A DNA stretch of 64,000 nucleotides, from positions 1,426,001 to 1,490,000 of the forward strand of contig NZ_CP014862.1 of assembly GCF_002214585.1 (NCBI RefSeq), given 5' to 3'. Positions 53,377 to 62,034 of this stretch are shown here, piece by piece. The translations under genes and the position numbers were made by a program. The notes beneath the pieces were generated by a model. That model worked only from the letters and a program-made list of their open reading frames with translations, searched no databases and had not been told where the DNA came from. The first letter of the stretch is position 1; every line of letters starts with the position of its first letter. The stretch comes from Thermococcus profundus. GTDB taxonomy: Archaea; Methanobacteriota_B; Thermococci; Thermococcales; Thermococcaceae.

Positions 53377-56367
53377 TCACTTCCTCCTCCTGAGGAGGAG
53401 CGGTATTATTGCCAGGCCGACGAGAGCGGCCGGACCGCAGATTCCTCCACCACCCTGCTTGCTGGTAGTGGTGGTCTTGCTCGGTGAGGACGTGGTCGTA
53501 GTTGTCGTAGTAGTTGTTGTGGTTGTGCTCGTCTGGATTTTCTCGAGCTTGACGTTCTTGGTGACTTCCTTGCCTGCCTCGATAGTCACGGTGAACTTCT
53601 GCTCCTTGTACCCATCCTTCTTGACGGTGACCTCGTGGTCTCCAACGGACAGGGTGTACTTCTCAAGTGGTGTGGTGCCGACTTCCTGGCCATCGATGAT
53701 GACGGTGGCACCGCTCGGATCAGAGGTCAGGGTCAAGGTTCCGGTAAGCGGCACAAGCTCAACCGGCACTGAAAGCTCCTTGTTCTCAAGGATCGAGACG
53801 TTGAAGCTCTCCTCACGGTAGCCCTCCTTCTTGACTGTGACCTCGTGGGTTCCAACGGGCACCCTGTACTTCTCAAGCGGAGTGGTTCCAACCTCTTGGC
53901 CATCAATGTAAACCGTGGCACCGTCAGGTGTGCTTGTGATTGTGAGGAGGCCTGTCTTTGGAACGAGGTCAACGTGGAATGAGAGCTCCTTGTTCTCAAG
54001 GATCGAGACGTTGAGGGACTCCTCGTAGTAGCCTTTCTTGACTATCGTGACCTCGTGAAGCCCTATGGGCACCCTGTACTTCTCAAGCGGAGTGGTTCCA
54101 ACCTCCTGACCGTCAACGAGAACTGTGGCCCCGCTCGGGTTCGAGGTGATTGTGAGCATTCCAGTCCTCGGAATGAGCTCAATCGGTACTGAGAGCTCCT
54201 GACCGACAACTATTGAAATGTTGAGAGCCTCGTCAAGGTATTTGTCCTTGCTGACCCTGAGTTCGTGGAGGCCCGCCGGAAGGACGTAGTGCTGGATCGG
54301 GGTGGTTCCGATCTCCTTACCGTCGATATAAACTGTGGCACCGTCCGGCTCTGAGGTCACGGTGAGGAAGCCGTAGTTGTCGCTCACGGGAACCATGTCA
54401 ACGGTGGCTAGTGATACCGGCTCGAAGTCCTCGGTGTACTTGTAGGACGAAAGCTGCTTCTCCTGCGGGAGAACGGTGCTGAACCAGTCAGGGACTAGGA
54501 GGTCCATGACGCGTGGGGCGACACCGGCGGCAATGGCACCAGCGTCTCCACCGCCAATCCTCCACTCCTCAGCCTCAACGTTAACGTCCCTCCAAGTATC
54601 AACACCAAACCCATCCTGACTACCAACAAGCACAGCGTAGAAAGTGTCGGGGGTTATCCTGAGGTACTTCCTCGGCACTGTGACTATGACAGTGTTGGTT
54701 GAAAGGTCGGCGGTAGCCTTTATCGGGATGGTGGTCATGTTCGGGAGAACCAGGTCGCTGCCCCAACCGTGGACCCTGAGAGCGACGTCCCAAGGCCTGT
54801 TGAACTTGACGTTTGCTCCTGGGCCGTTGTCGGCGAGCTTGATGGCTGAAGTGTTCCCACCGTCCTTGAAGTCAAAGTAAGCCTCGATTATCTGCAGGCT
54901 GAATCCGTTCGGAGCACTCCACGGGTTACCGCCAAGGTTCTTGAAGTGGAAGTAGAGAACATAATCGCTGGACGTCTCGTAAACGGTGAAGCCCGTAAGG
55001 TCGAAGAGGCCGGTCTGGTTGAAGACCGGGTTGGTCGGGTAAGTGTAGGTGCCCGGACCGTGGTCATCACCCACCGGATCGGAAACGCTGAAGACCTTCT
55101 TCATCTCGGAGAGCTGGGTGAACTGGGCTGAGGTGTCAACGAACTCCGCAGAAGTATCGCTGACGGTAGCGTTGGTGTCGACCAGCTCAAGTGAGGTGTC
55201 AGTGACGGTGAGGTTTGCGTCCTCAACGGTGATGCTAACATCCTTGGCCATCGAGTCGAGGACTCCCGAGGTCGGGCCCTTAAATACGAACGCGTTGTCA
55301 TTGAGCTCTCCCCCTGCGTAGACGACATTGCCCTTCACAATGACCGCGTTGAGGGCGTCGGCGGCATCCCCACCGTAGGTAACTGCCTTGACGACGTCAC
55401 CGTCCTGGGTGAGCTTAATCACAACTGCATCGTCGCCCATGGTACCGACCGCGATTATGAAGCCGCGGGTGCTGTACATGTTCTTGATGAAGACGCCCCT
55501 GTAGAGCTTCTGCCACTTCAGGTTGCCGTAGTAGTCGAACTTCACGAGGACGGTTCCCTCGTCGGTAAGCACCGAAGTAACGGTTCCCTTGTAGACTGGG
55601 ACTATAGCGGTGGCCTTCTCGTCTCCAGGCCCGCCGATTGCCTTCTGCCAGTAGGCCTTGCTTCCGTCTCCCTTGAACTTGACTATCCAAGCGTCGTTCT
55701 TCGAGATGCCGGCACCGTTAGCCCAGCCAACGGCGTAGTAGTACTTGTAGTCCTTGAGGACGTTGGTGAAGCCGTAGTTGCCCTCACCCTGGAGAACCTT
55801 CTGCCAGGAGATGTTACCGTCCCCGGTAAAGGCCCCTATCCACGGCTGGCCGTTGTAGCAGCCAACAAAGGCGTAACCTGAGACGGCAAAGGCCATCTGG
55901 TTTCCGTCGCCTCCTATGGCCTTCTGCCAGACGACGTTCCCGTCGCCGTCGAACTTAACTATCCAGGCGTCGTTCTCGGGAATTCCCGCACCGTTAGCCC
56001 AGCCAACGGCGATGTACCCGTCACCTGAGGCCCTGATATCATTGAAACCGTAGTTGCCGGTTGCGGCCTTCTGCCAAGCTATGCTGCCGTCATCGTTGAG
56101 CTTTACCAGCCATGCGTCAGAGTGGTCAACTCCTGCACCGTTGAGCCATCCAACAAAAACCAGCCCCGAATCACCGTAAGCGAGTGAAACAACGCTGCTC
56201 TTCTCTGCCTGGTACAAGCCTGCCCAGAAAATATTGTCGGACTCAGAAGCACTGGCGAACCCAACACTGGCACCGAGCCAGGGTATGCTCCCAAGCAACA
56301 GGAATATCAATGGAAGCACTTGCAGCTTCCGGTTCTTCACTTCTTTAAATCCGTTTTTGGATTTCAC
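53377..56367 (-). CDS. giant PEGA-repeat surface protein with CGP-CTERM anchor
   Basis: A 996-residue exported protein. Residues 1-42 are a signal peptide (LPLIFLLLGSIPWLGASVGFA). Residues 50-370 hold SBBP-like propeller repeats (GYIAVGWANGAGIPENDAWI, VVWQKAIGG). A glucodextranase-like binding domain follows (VSDPVGDDHGPGTYTYPTNP). Four PEGA domains (residues about 660-945; SEPDGATVYIDGKEIGTTPI and variants) precede a Thr run. The end, GGGICGPAALVGLAIIPLLL plus RRRK, is the Thermococcales CGP-CTERM signal, implying processing and lipid attachment at Cys. GTG 56367 follows GAGGTGAA. Confidence 0.93.
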   Translation of the reverse strand: MKSKNGFKEVKNRKLQVLPLIFLLLGSIPWLGASVGFASASESDNIFWAGLYQAEKSSVVSLAYGDSGLVFVGWLNGAGVDHSDAWLVKLNDDGSIAWQKAATGNYGFNDIRASGDGYIAVGWANGAGIPENDAWIVKFDGDGNVVWQKAIGGDGNQMAFAVSGYAFVGCYNGQPWIGAFTGDGNISWQKVLQGEGNYGFTNVLKDYKYYYAVGWANGAGISKNDAWIVKFKGDGSKAYWQKAIGGPGDEKATAIVPVYKGTVTSVLTDEGTVLVKFDYYGNLKWQKLYRGVFIKNMYSTRGFIIAVGTMGDDAVVIKLTQDGDVVKAVTYGGDAADALNAVIVKGNVVYAGGELNDNAFVFKGPTSGVLDSMAKDVSITVEDANLTVTDTSLELVDTNATVSDTSAEFVDTSAQFTQLSEMKKVFSVSDPVGDDHGPGTYTYPTNPVFNQTGLFDLTGFTVYETSSDYVLYFHFKNLGGNPWSAPNGFSLQIIEAYFDFKDGGNTSAIKLADNGPGANVKFNRPWDVALRVHGWGSDLVLPNMTTIPIKATADLSTNTVIVTVPRKYLRITPDTFYAVLVGSQDGFGVDTWRDVNVEAEEWRIGGGDAGAIAAGVAPRVMDLLVPDWFSTVLPQEKQLSSYKYTEDFEPVSLATVDMVPVSDNYGFLTVTSEPDGATVYIDGKEIGTTPIQHYVLPAGLHELRVSKDKYLDEALNISIVVGQELSVPIELIPRTGMLTITSNPSGATVLVDGQEVGTTPLEKYRVPIGLHEVTIVKKGYYEESLNVSILENKELSFHVDLVPKTGLLTITSTPDGATVYIDGQEVGTTPLEKYRVPVGTHEVTVKKEGYREESFNVSILENKELSVPVELVPLTGTLTLTSDPSGATVIIDGQEVGTTPLEKYTLSVGDHEVTVKKDGYKEQKFTVTIEAGKEVTKNVKLEKIQTSTTTTTTTTTTTTSSPSKTTTTSKQGGGGICGPAALVGLAIIPLLLRRRK

Positions 56368-56597
56368 GAACCTTCACCTCCCGCGATGGGGTTCAATACT
56401 CTTACTGCGCTCATGTTTTTAACTTTATTGCCCATCGGCCGTTTATGGGCAGAGGTAATTTGGGATGGGTTCCTAATAAAACTAACGTCTAAAAGAGGTT
56501 TTAATCCCAGGTAAAAGGAAGTTTACAACCTCGGGACAACCTGAATCGGCCCACAACTTCTTAAAGCCATGCTTCCCAAATTGAGCGGGGGTCGATG

Positions 56598-57791
56598 ATG
56601 GAGATTGGAGTCGTTGGAAAACCAAACGTGGGGAAGTCAACGTTCTTTTCAGCGGCCACCCTCGTGGACGTTGAGGTGGCGAACTATCCGTTCACGACGA
56701 TAGAAGCCAACGTAGGAGTAACCTACGCAAGGGCGGAGCATCCCTGCAGGGAACTAAGCTGCACACCTAATCCACAGAACTACGAGTACAGAAACGGGAT
56801 AGCGTTAATCCCCGTCAAAATGATAGACGTGGCAGGCCTAGTTCCCGGTGCCCACGAGGGCAGAGGACTTGGCAATAAGTTCCTCGATGACCTCAGAATG
56901 GCCTCTGCCCTGATCCACGTTATAGATGCCACAGGAAAAACGGACGCCGAAGGACAGCCCACGGATCACCACGATCCAGTTGAGGACATTGAGTTCCTCG
57001 AGAGGGAGATCGATTTCTGGATATATGGAATACTGAAGAAGAACTGGGAAAAATTCGCCAAGAGGATAAAACTTCAGCACATAAAGCTCGAAGAGGCGAT
57101 AGCCAGCCACCTGTCGGGAATAGGAGTTAAAGAGGAGGACGTATGGGAGGCGGTACACAAACTCGGCCTCAACAGTGATCCTACCAAGTGGAGCGATGAT
57201 GACCTTCTCGGCTTCGTTCACGAGCTCAGAAAGGTCAACAAACCGATAATAATCGCCGCCAACAAGGCAGACGCGGCAAGTGAAGAAGATCTAAAGCGGC
57301 TCATCAGCGAGGGAGAAAAGAGGGGGTACATGGTCATCCCCACCAGTGCCGCCGCGGAGCTGACCCTGAGGAAGGCGGCAAAGGCAGGTTTCATAGAGTA
57401 CATACCTGGATCGAGCGACTTTAGGGTCGTCAAGGAAATGAACCCGAAGCAGGAGAGGGCACTTCAGATAATAAAGGAGAAGGTTCTGGATCGCTTCGGC
57501 TCCACCGGGGTGCAGAAGGTCATTGACACCGCCGTGTTTAAACTGCTCAACCTGATCCCCGTTTATCCAGTTGAAGACGAGCACAAGCTCACGGATCAGT
57601 TCGGGAACGTTCTGCCGCACGTGCATCTCCTTCCTCGGGGTTCAACACCTCGCGATCTGGCCTACAAAGTGCACACTGATCTCGGAAAGACTTTTCTCTA
57701 CGCGGTCAACGCCAGAACCCACAGGCGCGTCGGAGACGACTACGAACTTCAGTTCAACGATATAATAAAGATAGTTGCAACGGCGAGGTGA
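56598..57791 (+). CDS. ychF: YchF/OLA1-family GTP/ATP-binding protein
   Basis: A 397-residue Obg-related P-loop NTPase. The G1 motif is [17 protein letters not shown]3 is [16 protein letters not shown] and the G4-like segment is IIAANKAD (NKxD). A coiled-coil insert and a C-terminal TGS domain ([19 protein letters not shown], split after STPRD) complete the family layout. YchF proteins bind ribosomes and often prefer ATP. ATG 56598 is preferred to ATG 56595 for GGGGTC spacing. Confidence 0.94.
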   Translation: MEIGVVGKPNVGKSTFFSAATLVDVEVANYPFTTIEANVGVTYARAEHPCRELSCTPNPQNYEYRNGIALIPVKMIDVAGLVPGAHEGRGLGNKFLDDLRMASALIHVIDATGKTDAEGQPTDHHDPVEDIEFLEREIDFWIYGILKKNWEKFAKRIKLQHIKLEEAIASHLSGIGVKEEDVWEAVHKLGLNSDPTKWSDDDLLGFVHELRKVNKPIIIAANKADAASEEDLKRLISEGEKRGYMVIPTSAAAELTLRKAAKAGFIEYIPGSSDFRVVKEMNPKQERALQIIKEKVLDRFGSTGVQKVIDTAVFKLLNLIPVYPVEDEHKLTDQFGNVLPHVHLLPRGSTPRDLAYKVHTDLGKTFLYAVNARTHRRVGDDYELQFNDIIKIVATAR

Positions 57792-57803
57792 CCTCCAACC
57801 GTT

Positions 57804-58307
57804 TCATTTTTCCTTCAGGAGCTCCTGGTAGAGCCTCGGTTCGACGTCTTTCTCGGCTAAACCCAGTCTTTTGGCGACTTCCCATATCCTCTCCTTTGCG
57901 TAGACAACGTCATCGGACAGGATCTCTATGTCAAGGAAGCTTCCGAGCCCCTCAACGTCGCTCAGCTCAAAGGTCACATCCCCTAGTTTGTAGACCAGGC
58001 GGCGTTTTTTCACAAGGACGTCCTCTTTAAACCCGAGGCGCCTGAGGATCTCAACCGCGGTCTTGAAATCCGAGACCTCAACCTCAAGCTCATCGAACTC
58101 TTCGTTCTTCCCTGGATCCTGTATGTATTTGTAGGTTATGTAAGCCCTGCCAAGGTTCCGGATCCACCTAACCCTAAGGAGCTCCGGGTGGGGGAGGGAA
58201 AAGTAGAGATCCTCCTGAAGTTCTTCTCCTTTGAACTCGGCCCCAAGATCTTCTATCTTCCCTTTCATATCATCAAAGCTAACCCTAAACTTGACCTCGA
58301 CCTCCAT
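57804..58307 (-). CDS. CYTH-domain protein (class IV adenylate cyclase/ThTPase-like)
   Basis: A 167-residue CYTH tunnel-fold protein. The ExExK signature is EVEVKFRV at the N-terminus, with further acidic and basic pairs in LLRVRWIRN, DELEVEVSD and FLDIEILSD. Family members hydrolyse triphosphates or make cAMP; activity cannot be assigned. It ends 13 bases from the convergent ychF. ATG 58307 follows GGTTTAGAT. Confidence 0.87.
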   Translation of the reverse strand: MEVEVKFRVSFDDMKGKIEDLGAEFKGEELQEDLYFSLPHPELLRVRWIRNLGRAYITYKYIQDPGKNEEFDELEVEVSDFKTAVEILRRLGFKEDVLVKKRRLVYKLGDVTFELSDVEGLGSFLDIEILSDDVVYAKERIWEVAKRLGLAEKDVEPRLYQELLKEK

Positions 58308-58347
58308 CTAAACCACCGAACTAAAAGGCGTTTAAAAGAGAGAAAAC

Positions 58348-58827
58348 TCAGACATCGACGAGGAAGCCTATAAGCTCCTCACCTTTCTTTATGTCGTCAA
58401 TGAAGTACACGTGGACACCCTTCAATGTCGGAAGGGTTTTGATGTTCTCATCTATGAAAGCCTCAAGGCTCTCCTCGTTTTCGCCCCCAATGAGGGCCAT
58501 AACCGTGTCCTTCCCGCTTTTGGCAACGAAGAGGACGTTCGAGAGCATGGCCAGAGTCCTCATAATGTGGTTAACGTACCGCTCAAGGAAGTCCTCGATT
58601 ATAGGGGTCTCAGCCTGGAGCACAACGAGGGCAACTTTCTTGGGCTGAAGGGCCTCACCGAGGAGTATAGTGTAGTGATCTATGGCACCCTTCTCAAGGA
58701 GCTTCTTGATTCTAAAGTGTATGGTTGACTCGGGACGGTTGAGCTTCTCGGCTATTTCCGAGATAGTCAGTCTAGCGTCTTTTTTCAGGAGTCGGAGGAT
58801 TGATCTGTCAAGATCGTCAAGTTGCAT
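58348..58827 (-). CDS. Lrp/AsnC-family transcriptional regulator
   Basis: A 159-residue regulator with an N-terminal helix-turn-helix (LDDLDRSILRLLKKDARLTI, SEIAEKLNRPESTIHFRIKK) and a divergent C-terminal RAM-like domain (LVVLQAETPIIEDFLERYV, DTVMALIGGENEESLEAFID). Its start is five bases after the ubiX stop, so both lie on one transcript. ATG 58827 or 58830 are both possible; the first fits the GGAGTGA site better. Confidence 0.9.
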   Translation of the reverse strand: MQLDDLDRSILRLLKKDARLTISEIAEKLNRPESTIHFRIKKLLEKGAIDHYTILLGEALQPKKVALVVLQAETPIIEDFLERYVNHIMRTLAMLSNVLFVAKSGKDTVMALIGGENEESLEAFIDENIKTLPTLKGVHVYFIDDIKKGEELIGFLVDV

Positions 58828-58831
58828 CATT

Positions 58832-59362
58832 TCACTCCCCCCATCTCGGATAGTTTTCCTCTATCCCTAACTGGTCTAGTATCCTCCAGATTATAAAGTT
58901 TACGATATCTTCCAAAGTTTTGGGATGGTTATAAAATCCTGGAGAGGCTGGCATAACAACGGCCCCGGCCCTGGCCGCCCTCAGCATGTTCTCTAGGTGA
59001 ATCACACTCAGGGGAGTTTCCCGTATCAAAAGGACGAGCTTCCTCCGTTCCTTCAGGGCGACGTCCGCTGCCCGCGTTATCAGGTTGTCGGTAATTCCAT
59101 TGGCTATAGATGCTAAGGTCTTCATCGAGCAGGGCGCTACCACCATTGCATCGAACCTGTAAGATCCCGATGCCACTGGGGCAAACAGATCGTCCTCGGA
59201 GTAGTCCGGGGTTAAATCGACGCCGAGCTCGTGTTTTGTCACTGCGATGCCCGTTTTCGAGGCCAGCAAGATTACATCGTGACCCATGGACCGAAGCTTA
59301 TCGGCTAGCCTAACACCGTAAACACTGCCGCTCGCACCGGTAATCGCGACTACAATGCGCAT
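58832..59362 (-). CDS. ubiX: UbiX-type flavin prenyltransferase
   Basis: A 176-residue flavoprotein that adds a dimethylallyl group to FMN to make prenylated FMN for UbiD-type decarboxylases. The FMN site [18 protein letters not shown], the central [20 protein letters not shown] and the PETPLS-like [20 protein letters not shown] block are typical. In archaea it supports the decarboxylation step of the modified mevalonate pathway, which links it to hmgA and uppS in this window. ATG 59362 follows GTGAT by four bases; the frame extends upstream. Confidence 0.93.
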   Translation of the reverse strand: MRIVVAITGASGSVYGVRLADKLRSMGHDVILLASKTGIAVTKHELGVDLTPDYSEDDLFAPVASGSYRFDAMVVAPCSMKTLASIANGITDNLITRAADVALKERRKLVLLIRETPLSVIHLENMLRAARAGAVVMPASPGFYNHPKTLEDIVNFIIWRILDQLGIEENYPRWGE

Positions 59363-59488
59363 GCCCATCACTACCCCTACCGGTGATGCACGCCGACCCT
59401 TATTAAGTTTACCTAACTTTTGGAGGTAGCGCAACAGAAGGAAAAAGATTTTAATGGCCCCCTCACGATTAGTTAATGGTTTGGAAAA

Positions 59489-60298
59489 ATGACAATGGTT
59501 GACGTGCTGAGTACCGCGGCAGTTGAAGTGGCGAGGAGGATAAGGGCCAGGGTGTTAGTTTTTCTCACGGAGCCACCAAAGGAGACGGAGGAAGAACTGC
59601 TGTCAGGGACTGACCTAACCCTCGTGGTCGTTGGCCCGGTTTTTGACGTAAAAAACCCCAGACTGATGCGCCTCTCAATCCCACCCAACCTTGATCTGGA
59701 GAGCACTTTGAACCTCGTATCCGCGTTTCTGATGGAACAGCAGTTGGTAAAGGAAGGGGAGTCCTTCGTATACGTGGCCTCAGATGCCCTTGGGGTGAAG
59801 ACGGTTAAGAAAAATCTGTTCGCAATGAACGGATTTTTCTCCCAAGCCCAATCAGTGGTCCAGAGACTGCTTGAGATAGCCATAGAACTAAGCATCGAAG
59901 GACGTGAAGGGCACCCGATAGGAACTCTCTTCGTCGTGGGAGACGTCAAAAACGTCATAAAACACTCTCACAGTATGCTCCCCAACCCCTTCAGAGGCCA
60001 CAAAATAAACGTGCTCGACAGGAACAGCAAGGAGATAATCAAAGAGTTCGCCCAGCTTGATGGGGCGTTTATAATCAGCTCAAGGGGCAGAATAGTATCC
60101 GCGGGAGTTTATCTGGAAGTGGATCCCCGCGGATTGAACCTAAGGCTCCCCCCCGGTCTGGGTACGAGGCACATAGCCGCGGCGGGGATAACAAAGCTCA
60201 CGAAGGCCACCGCCATAAGCCTCTCCGAGAGCGGAACGATAAGGATATTCAAAAACGGGATGATGCTCCTCGAGTACAACCCGAGGATGAAGTACTGA
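59489..60298 (+). CDS. DisA_N-domain diadenylate cyclase (c-di-AMP synthase, archaeal type)
   Basis: A 269-residue protein. The N-terminal half (residues 1-150) is an alpha/beta domain with [14 protein letters not shown] and a conserved helical part. Residues 155-265 form the DAC domain: [21 protein letters not shown] (DGA motif, Asp191) and [20 protein letters not shown] with [12 protein letters not shown]. Bacterial enzymes have RHR where this has RHI, so the third phosphate contact is changed. It probably makes c-di-AMP, a turgor and potassium signal. A TATA-like GATTTTAATG lies about 40 bases upstream. No partner gene is adjacent. Confidence 0.85.
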   Translation: MTMVDVLSTAAVEVARRIRARVLVFLTEPPKETEEELLSGTDLTLVVVGPVFDVKNPRLMRLSIPPNLDLESTLNLVSAFLMEQQLVKEGESFVYVASDALGVKTVKKNLFAMNGFFSQAQSVVQRLLEIAIELSIEGREGHPIGTLFVVGDVKNVIKHSHSMLPNPFRGHKINVLDRNSKEIIKEFAQLDGAFIISSRGRIVSAGVYLEVDPRGLNLRLPPGLGTRHIAAAGITKLTKATAISLSESGTIRIFKNGMMLLEYNPRMKY

Positions 60299-60373
60299 AT
60301 AACACCAGCGCGACAAGTGACTGCCAGACACCTCCAACTAAAACGGAAGAACAGTGGGAAAATAAAAAGATCT

Positions 60374-61615
60374 TCAGAACAGCCACTGGTTCTCTATGCA
60401 CTCATCACACGGAGGCTTTTCTCCCGCTATCGACTTGAACTTCTTGTAGATGCACTCCGGCAGGCCCAGCGGACAGCGGTCCGGGTATTGACCGGGTCTG
60501 ACCTTGGTAGGATCGAGCTTTATCTTAATGAACGCCTCGTACTCCTCGACCTTCTTCCAGGGGAGCACCTTCGCACCGTAGATCACGAGGTTGTCGTAGA
60601 TCTTCGCATAGTCCCCCACGACTGCGTTCTCCTTGAGGATGACGTTCCTGCCGACGACGACACCTTCCCCAAGGATGCTGTCCTTTATCTCCGCCTCGGC
60701 CTTGACGATGTCGCTTCCGATAAGAATGGCCCTCTTGAAGTAGGCCTTGTCCTCGACTATCGTGTTGGGCCCGATGTAGGTGTAGGACTTTATCTTAACG
60801 CCGTGTCCGATCTTGGCACCCTCATCGATGTAGACCGGACCCTGAATTTCAACGTCTTCAGGAACCTCCGCAGTTTCCTTTATGACCATGTAGCCGTTTT
60901 CTTTGGCTATCTCGTCCATGGCTATCTGGTGGGCGTAGAATAGGTCATCGGGGGTCCCGAGATCGACCCAGTAGTTCTCACGGGGCATCTTGTAGGCGTA
61001 GACCTCTCCCCTGCCAACGAACTTTGGAAGGATCTCCCTCTCGAAGTAGACTTCCCTGTTCTTGGGTATCTCCTCTAGAACCTTCTTGTTGACCACATAG
61101 ATTCCCGCATCTACAAGGTTGGTCTTCGGCCTGTGGGGCTTTTCTTCAAAGTGGATAACCTTTCCATCCCCGTCTGTCTCGACCACACCGTAGCGCTCCG
61201 GGTCGTAGACCTTCGTAACGGCGACGGTCACAAGGCCGTCGTTCTTCCTGTGGGCATCTATGAGCTCCTCAAAGTTAAAGTTCGTGAAAACGTCGCCGTA
61301 AATGACTAGAAAGTCCTCATCAACGTAGTTCTCAACGTTCTTGAGCGCCCCGCCAGTTTCGAGCGGCATCGGGTCGTTAACGAAGCGGATGTCCTTTGGA
61401 TAGTCCGCCATTTTCTCCTCGATGAACTCCCTTATTTCGCCCCTCATGTAGTGAACGGAGAGGATGATCTCATCAACCTCATTGATCTTCCCGAGGCTTT
61501 CGAGAAGGTACTGAAGATTGGGTTTGCCAAGGACTGGGACCATCGGTTTGGGCCTGGTGGAAGAGATCGGCCTGAGCCTGGTACCAAAACCTCCCGCGAG
61601 AATGACGGCCTTCAT
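60374..61615 (-). CDS. sugar-1-phosphate nucleotidyltransferase with C-terminal cysteine tail
   Basis: A 413-residue enzyme. The N-terminal nucleotidyltransferase domain has ILAGGFGTRLRPISSTRPKP (signature loop), LVIYGDVFTNFNFEEL and EEKPHRPKTNLVDAGIYVV. A left-handed beta-helix follows (residues about 255-370; GPVYIDEGAKIGHGVKIKSY). It makes an NDP-sugar (mannose-1-P guanylyl- or glucose-1-P-type) for glycans. The last 40 residues add five cysteines (CPLGLPEC, CDEC and one before), unusual for the family. ATG 61615 follows GGTGAT. It sits 34 bases downstream of a 26-bp palindrome. Confidence 0.92.
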   Translation of the reverse strand: MKAVILAGGFGTRLRPISSTRPKPMVPVLGKPNLQYLLESLGKINEVDEIILSVHYMRGEIREFIEEKMADYPKDIRFVNDPMPLETGGALKNVENYVDEDFLVIYGDVFTNFNFEELIDAHRKNDGLVTVAVTKVYDPERYGVVETDGDGKVIHFEEKPHRPKTNLVDAGIYVVNKKVLEEIPKNREVYFEREILPKFVGRGEVYAYKMPRENYWVDLGTPDDLFYAHQIAMDEIAKENGYMVIKETAEVPEDVEIQGPVYIDEGAKIGHGVKIKSYTYIGPNTIVEDKAYFKRAILIGSDIVKAEAEIKDSILGEGVVVGRNVILKENAVVGDYAKIYDNLVIYGAKVLPWKKVEEYEAFIKIKLDPTKVRPGQYPDRCPLGLPECIYKKFKSIAGEKPPCDECIENQWLF

Positions 61616-61648
61616 GGTATCACCAATGCTATCTCTGAACGCGGGCTT

Positions 61649-61674
61649 ATATATTTTACGGCCGTAAAATATAT
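61649..61674. promoter_or_regulatory. perfect 26-bp palindrome over the nucleotidyltransferase promoter
   Basis: ATATATTTTACGG (61649-61661) and CCGTAAAATATAT (61662-61674) are exact reverse complements with no spacer. The minus-strand half gives the TATA box AAAATATATAAG of the nucleotidyltransferase gene, so a protein bound here would block TBP. The plus-strand half is an equally good TATA element facing the FeoC-like gene. It may act as operator, as a two-way promoter, or both. Confidence 0.65.
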
Positions 61675-61696
61675 CCCCCTGAGTGAGTACAGCGGC

Positions 61697-61963
61697 TCAC
61701 TTCTTGAGAGTGAACGCCTTCTCCGTTAAACTGAAAGCCCTGTTTCCCGTTGGCCTCAGACATGAGCCGTGACAGATCCTCTTCAGGGGACAGGTCTCGC
61801 AGGAACTTGAACCGAACTCGACCCTCTCAACGTATCCAAGGCTCTCAAGAATTCTGATTATGTCCTCAACTTCCTCACGCGAAATTCCCAGTCTCTCCGC
61901 GATCTCCCTCTCATCCCACACGCCGCTTTTTATCAGATCAAGAACCTCCTCCATCCTTCCCAT
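61697..61963 (-). CDS. FeoC-like winged-helix protein with cysteine cluster
   Basis: An 88-residue protein. Residues 1-48 form a helix-turn-helix (VWDEREIAERLGISREEVED) and the remainder holds CETCPLKRICHGSC (four cysteines, CX2CX5CX3C), suited to an Fe-S cluster. Size, layout and its place just after feoB match FeoC, the small Fe-S regulator of ferrous iron uptake. It follows feoB by 71 bases. ATG 61963 has GGTGGTAGT upstream. The metal-sensing role is inferred. Confidence 0.75.
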   Translation of the reverse strand: MGRMEEVLDLIKSGVWDEREIAERLGISREEVEDIIRILESLGYVERVEFGSSSCETCPLKRICHGSCLRPTGNRAFSLTEKAFTLKK

Positions 61964-62034
61964 ACTACCACCCCATTATCCAGTTCAATCCAAAAATTCA
62001 AATTCAAGAGCAGGGATTAAATGAAAATCAAAAA

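Noticed and set aside
53459-53540. Repetitive GTGGTGGTC/GTAGTTGT stretch, possibly a microsatellite or valine repeat protein on the plus strand.
   Set aside because: It is the complement of the threonine codon run before the CGP-CTERM anchor.
53640-54370. Repeated DNA blocks resembling an array with a period of about 210 bases.
   Set aside because: They encode the four PEGA domains; unit length and coding frame exclude CRISPR.
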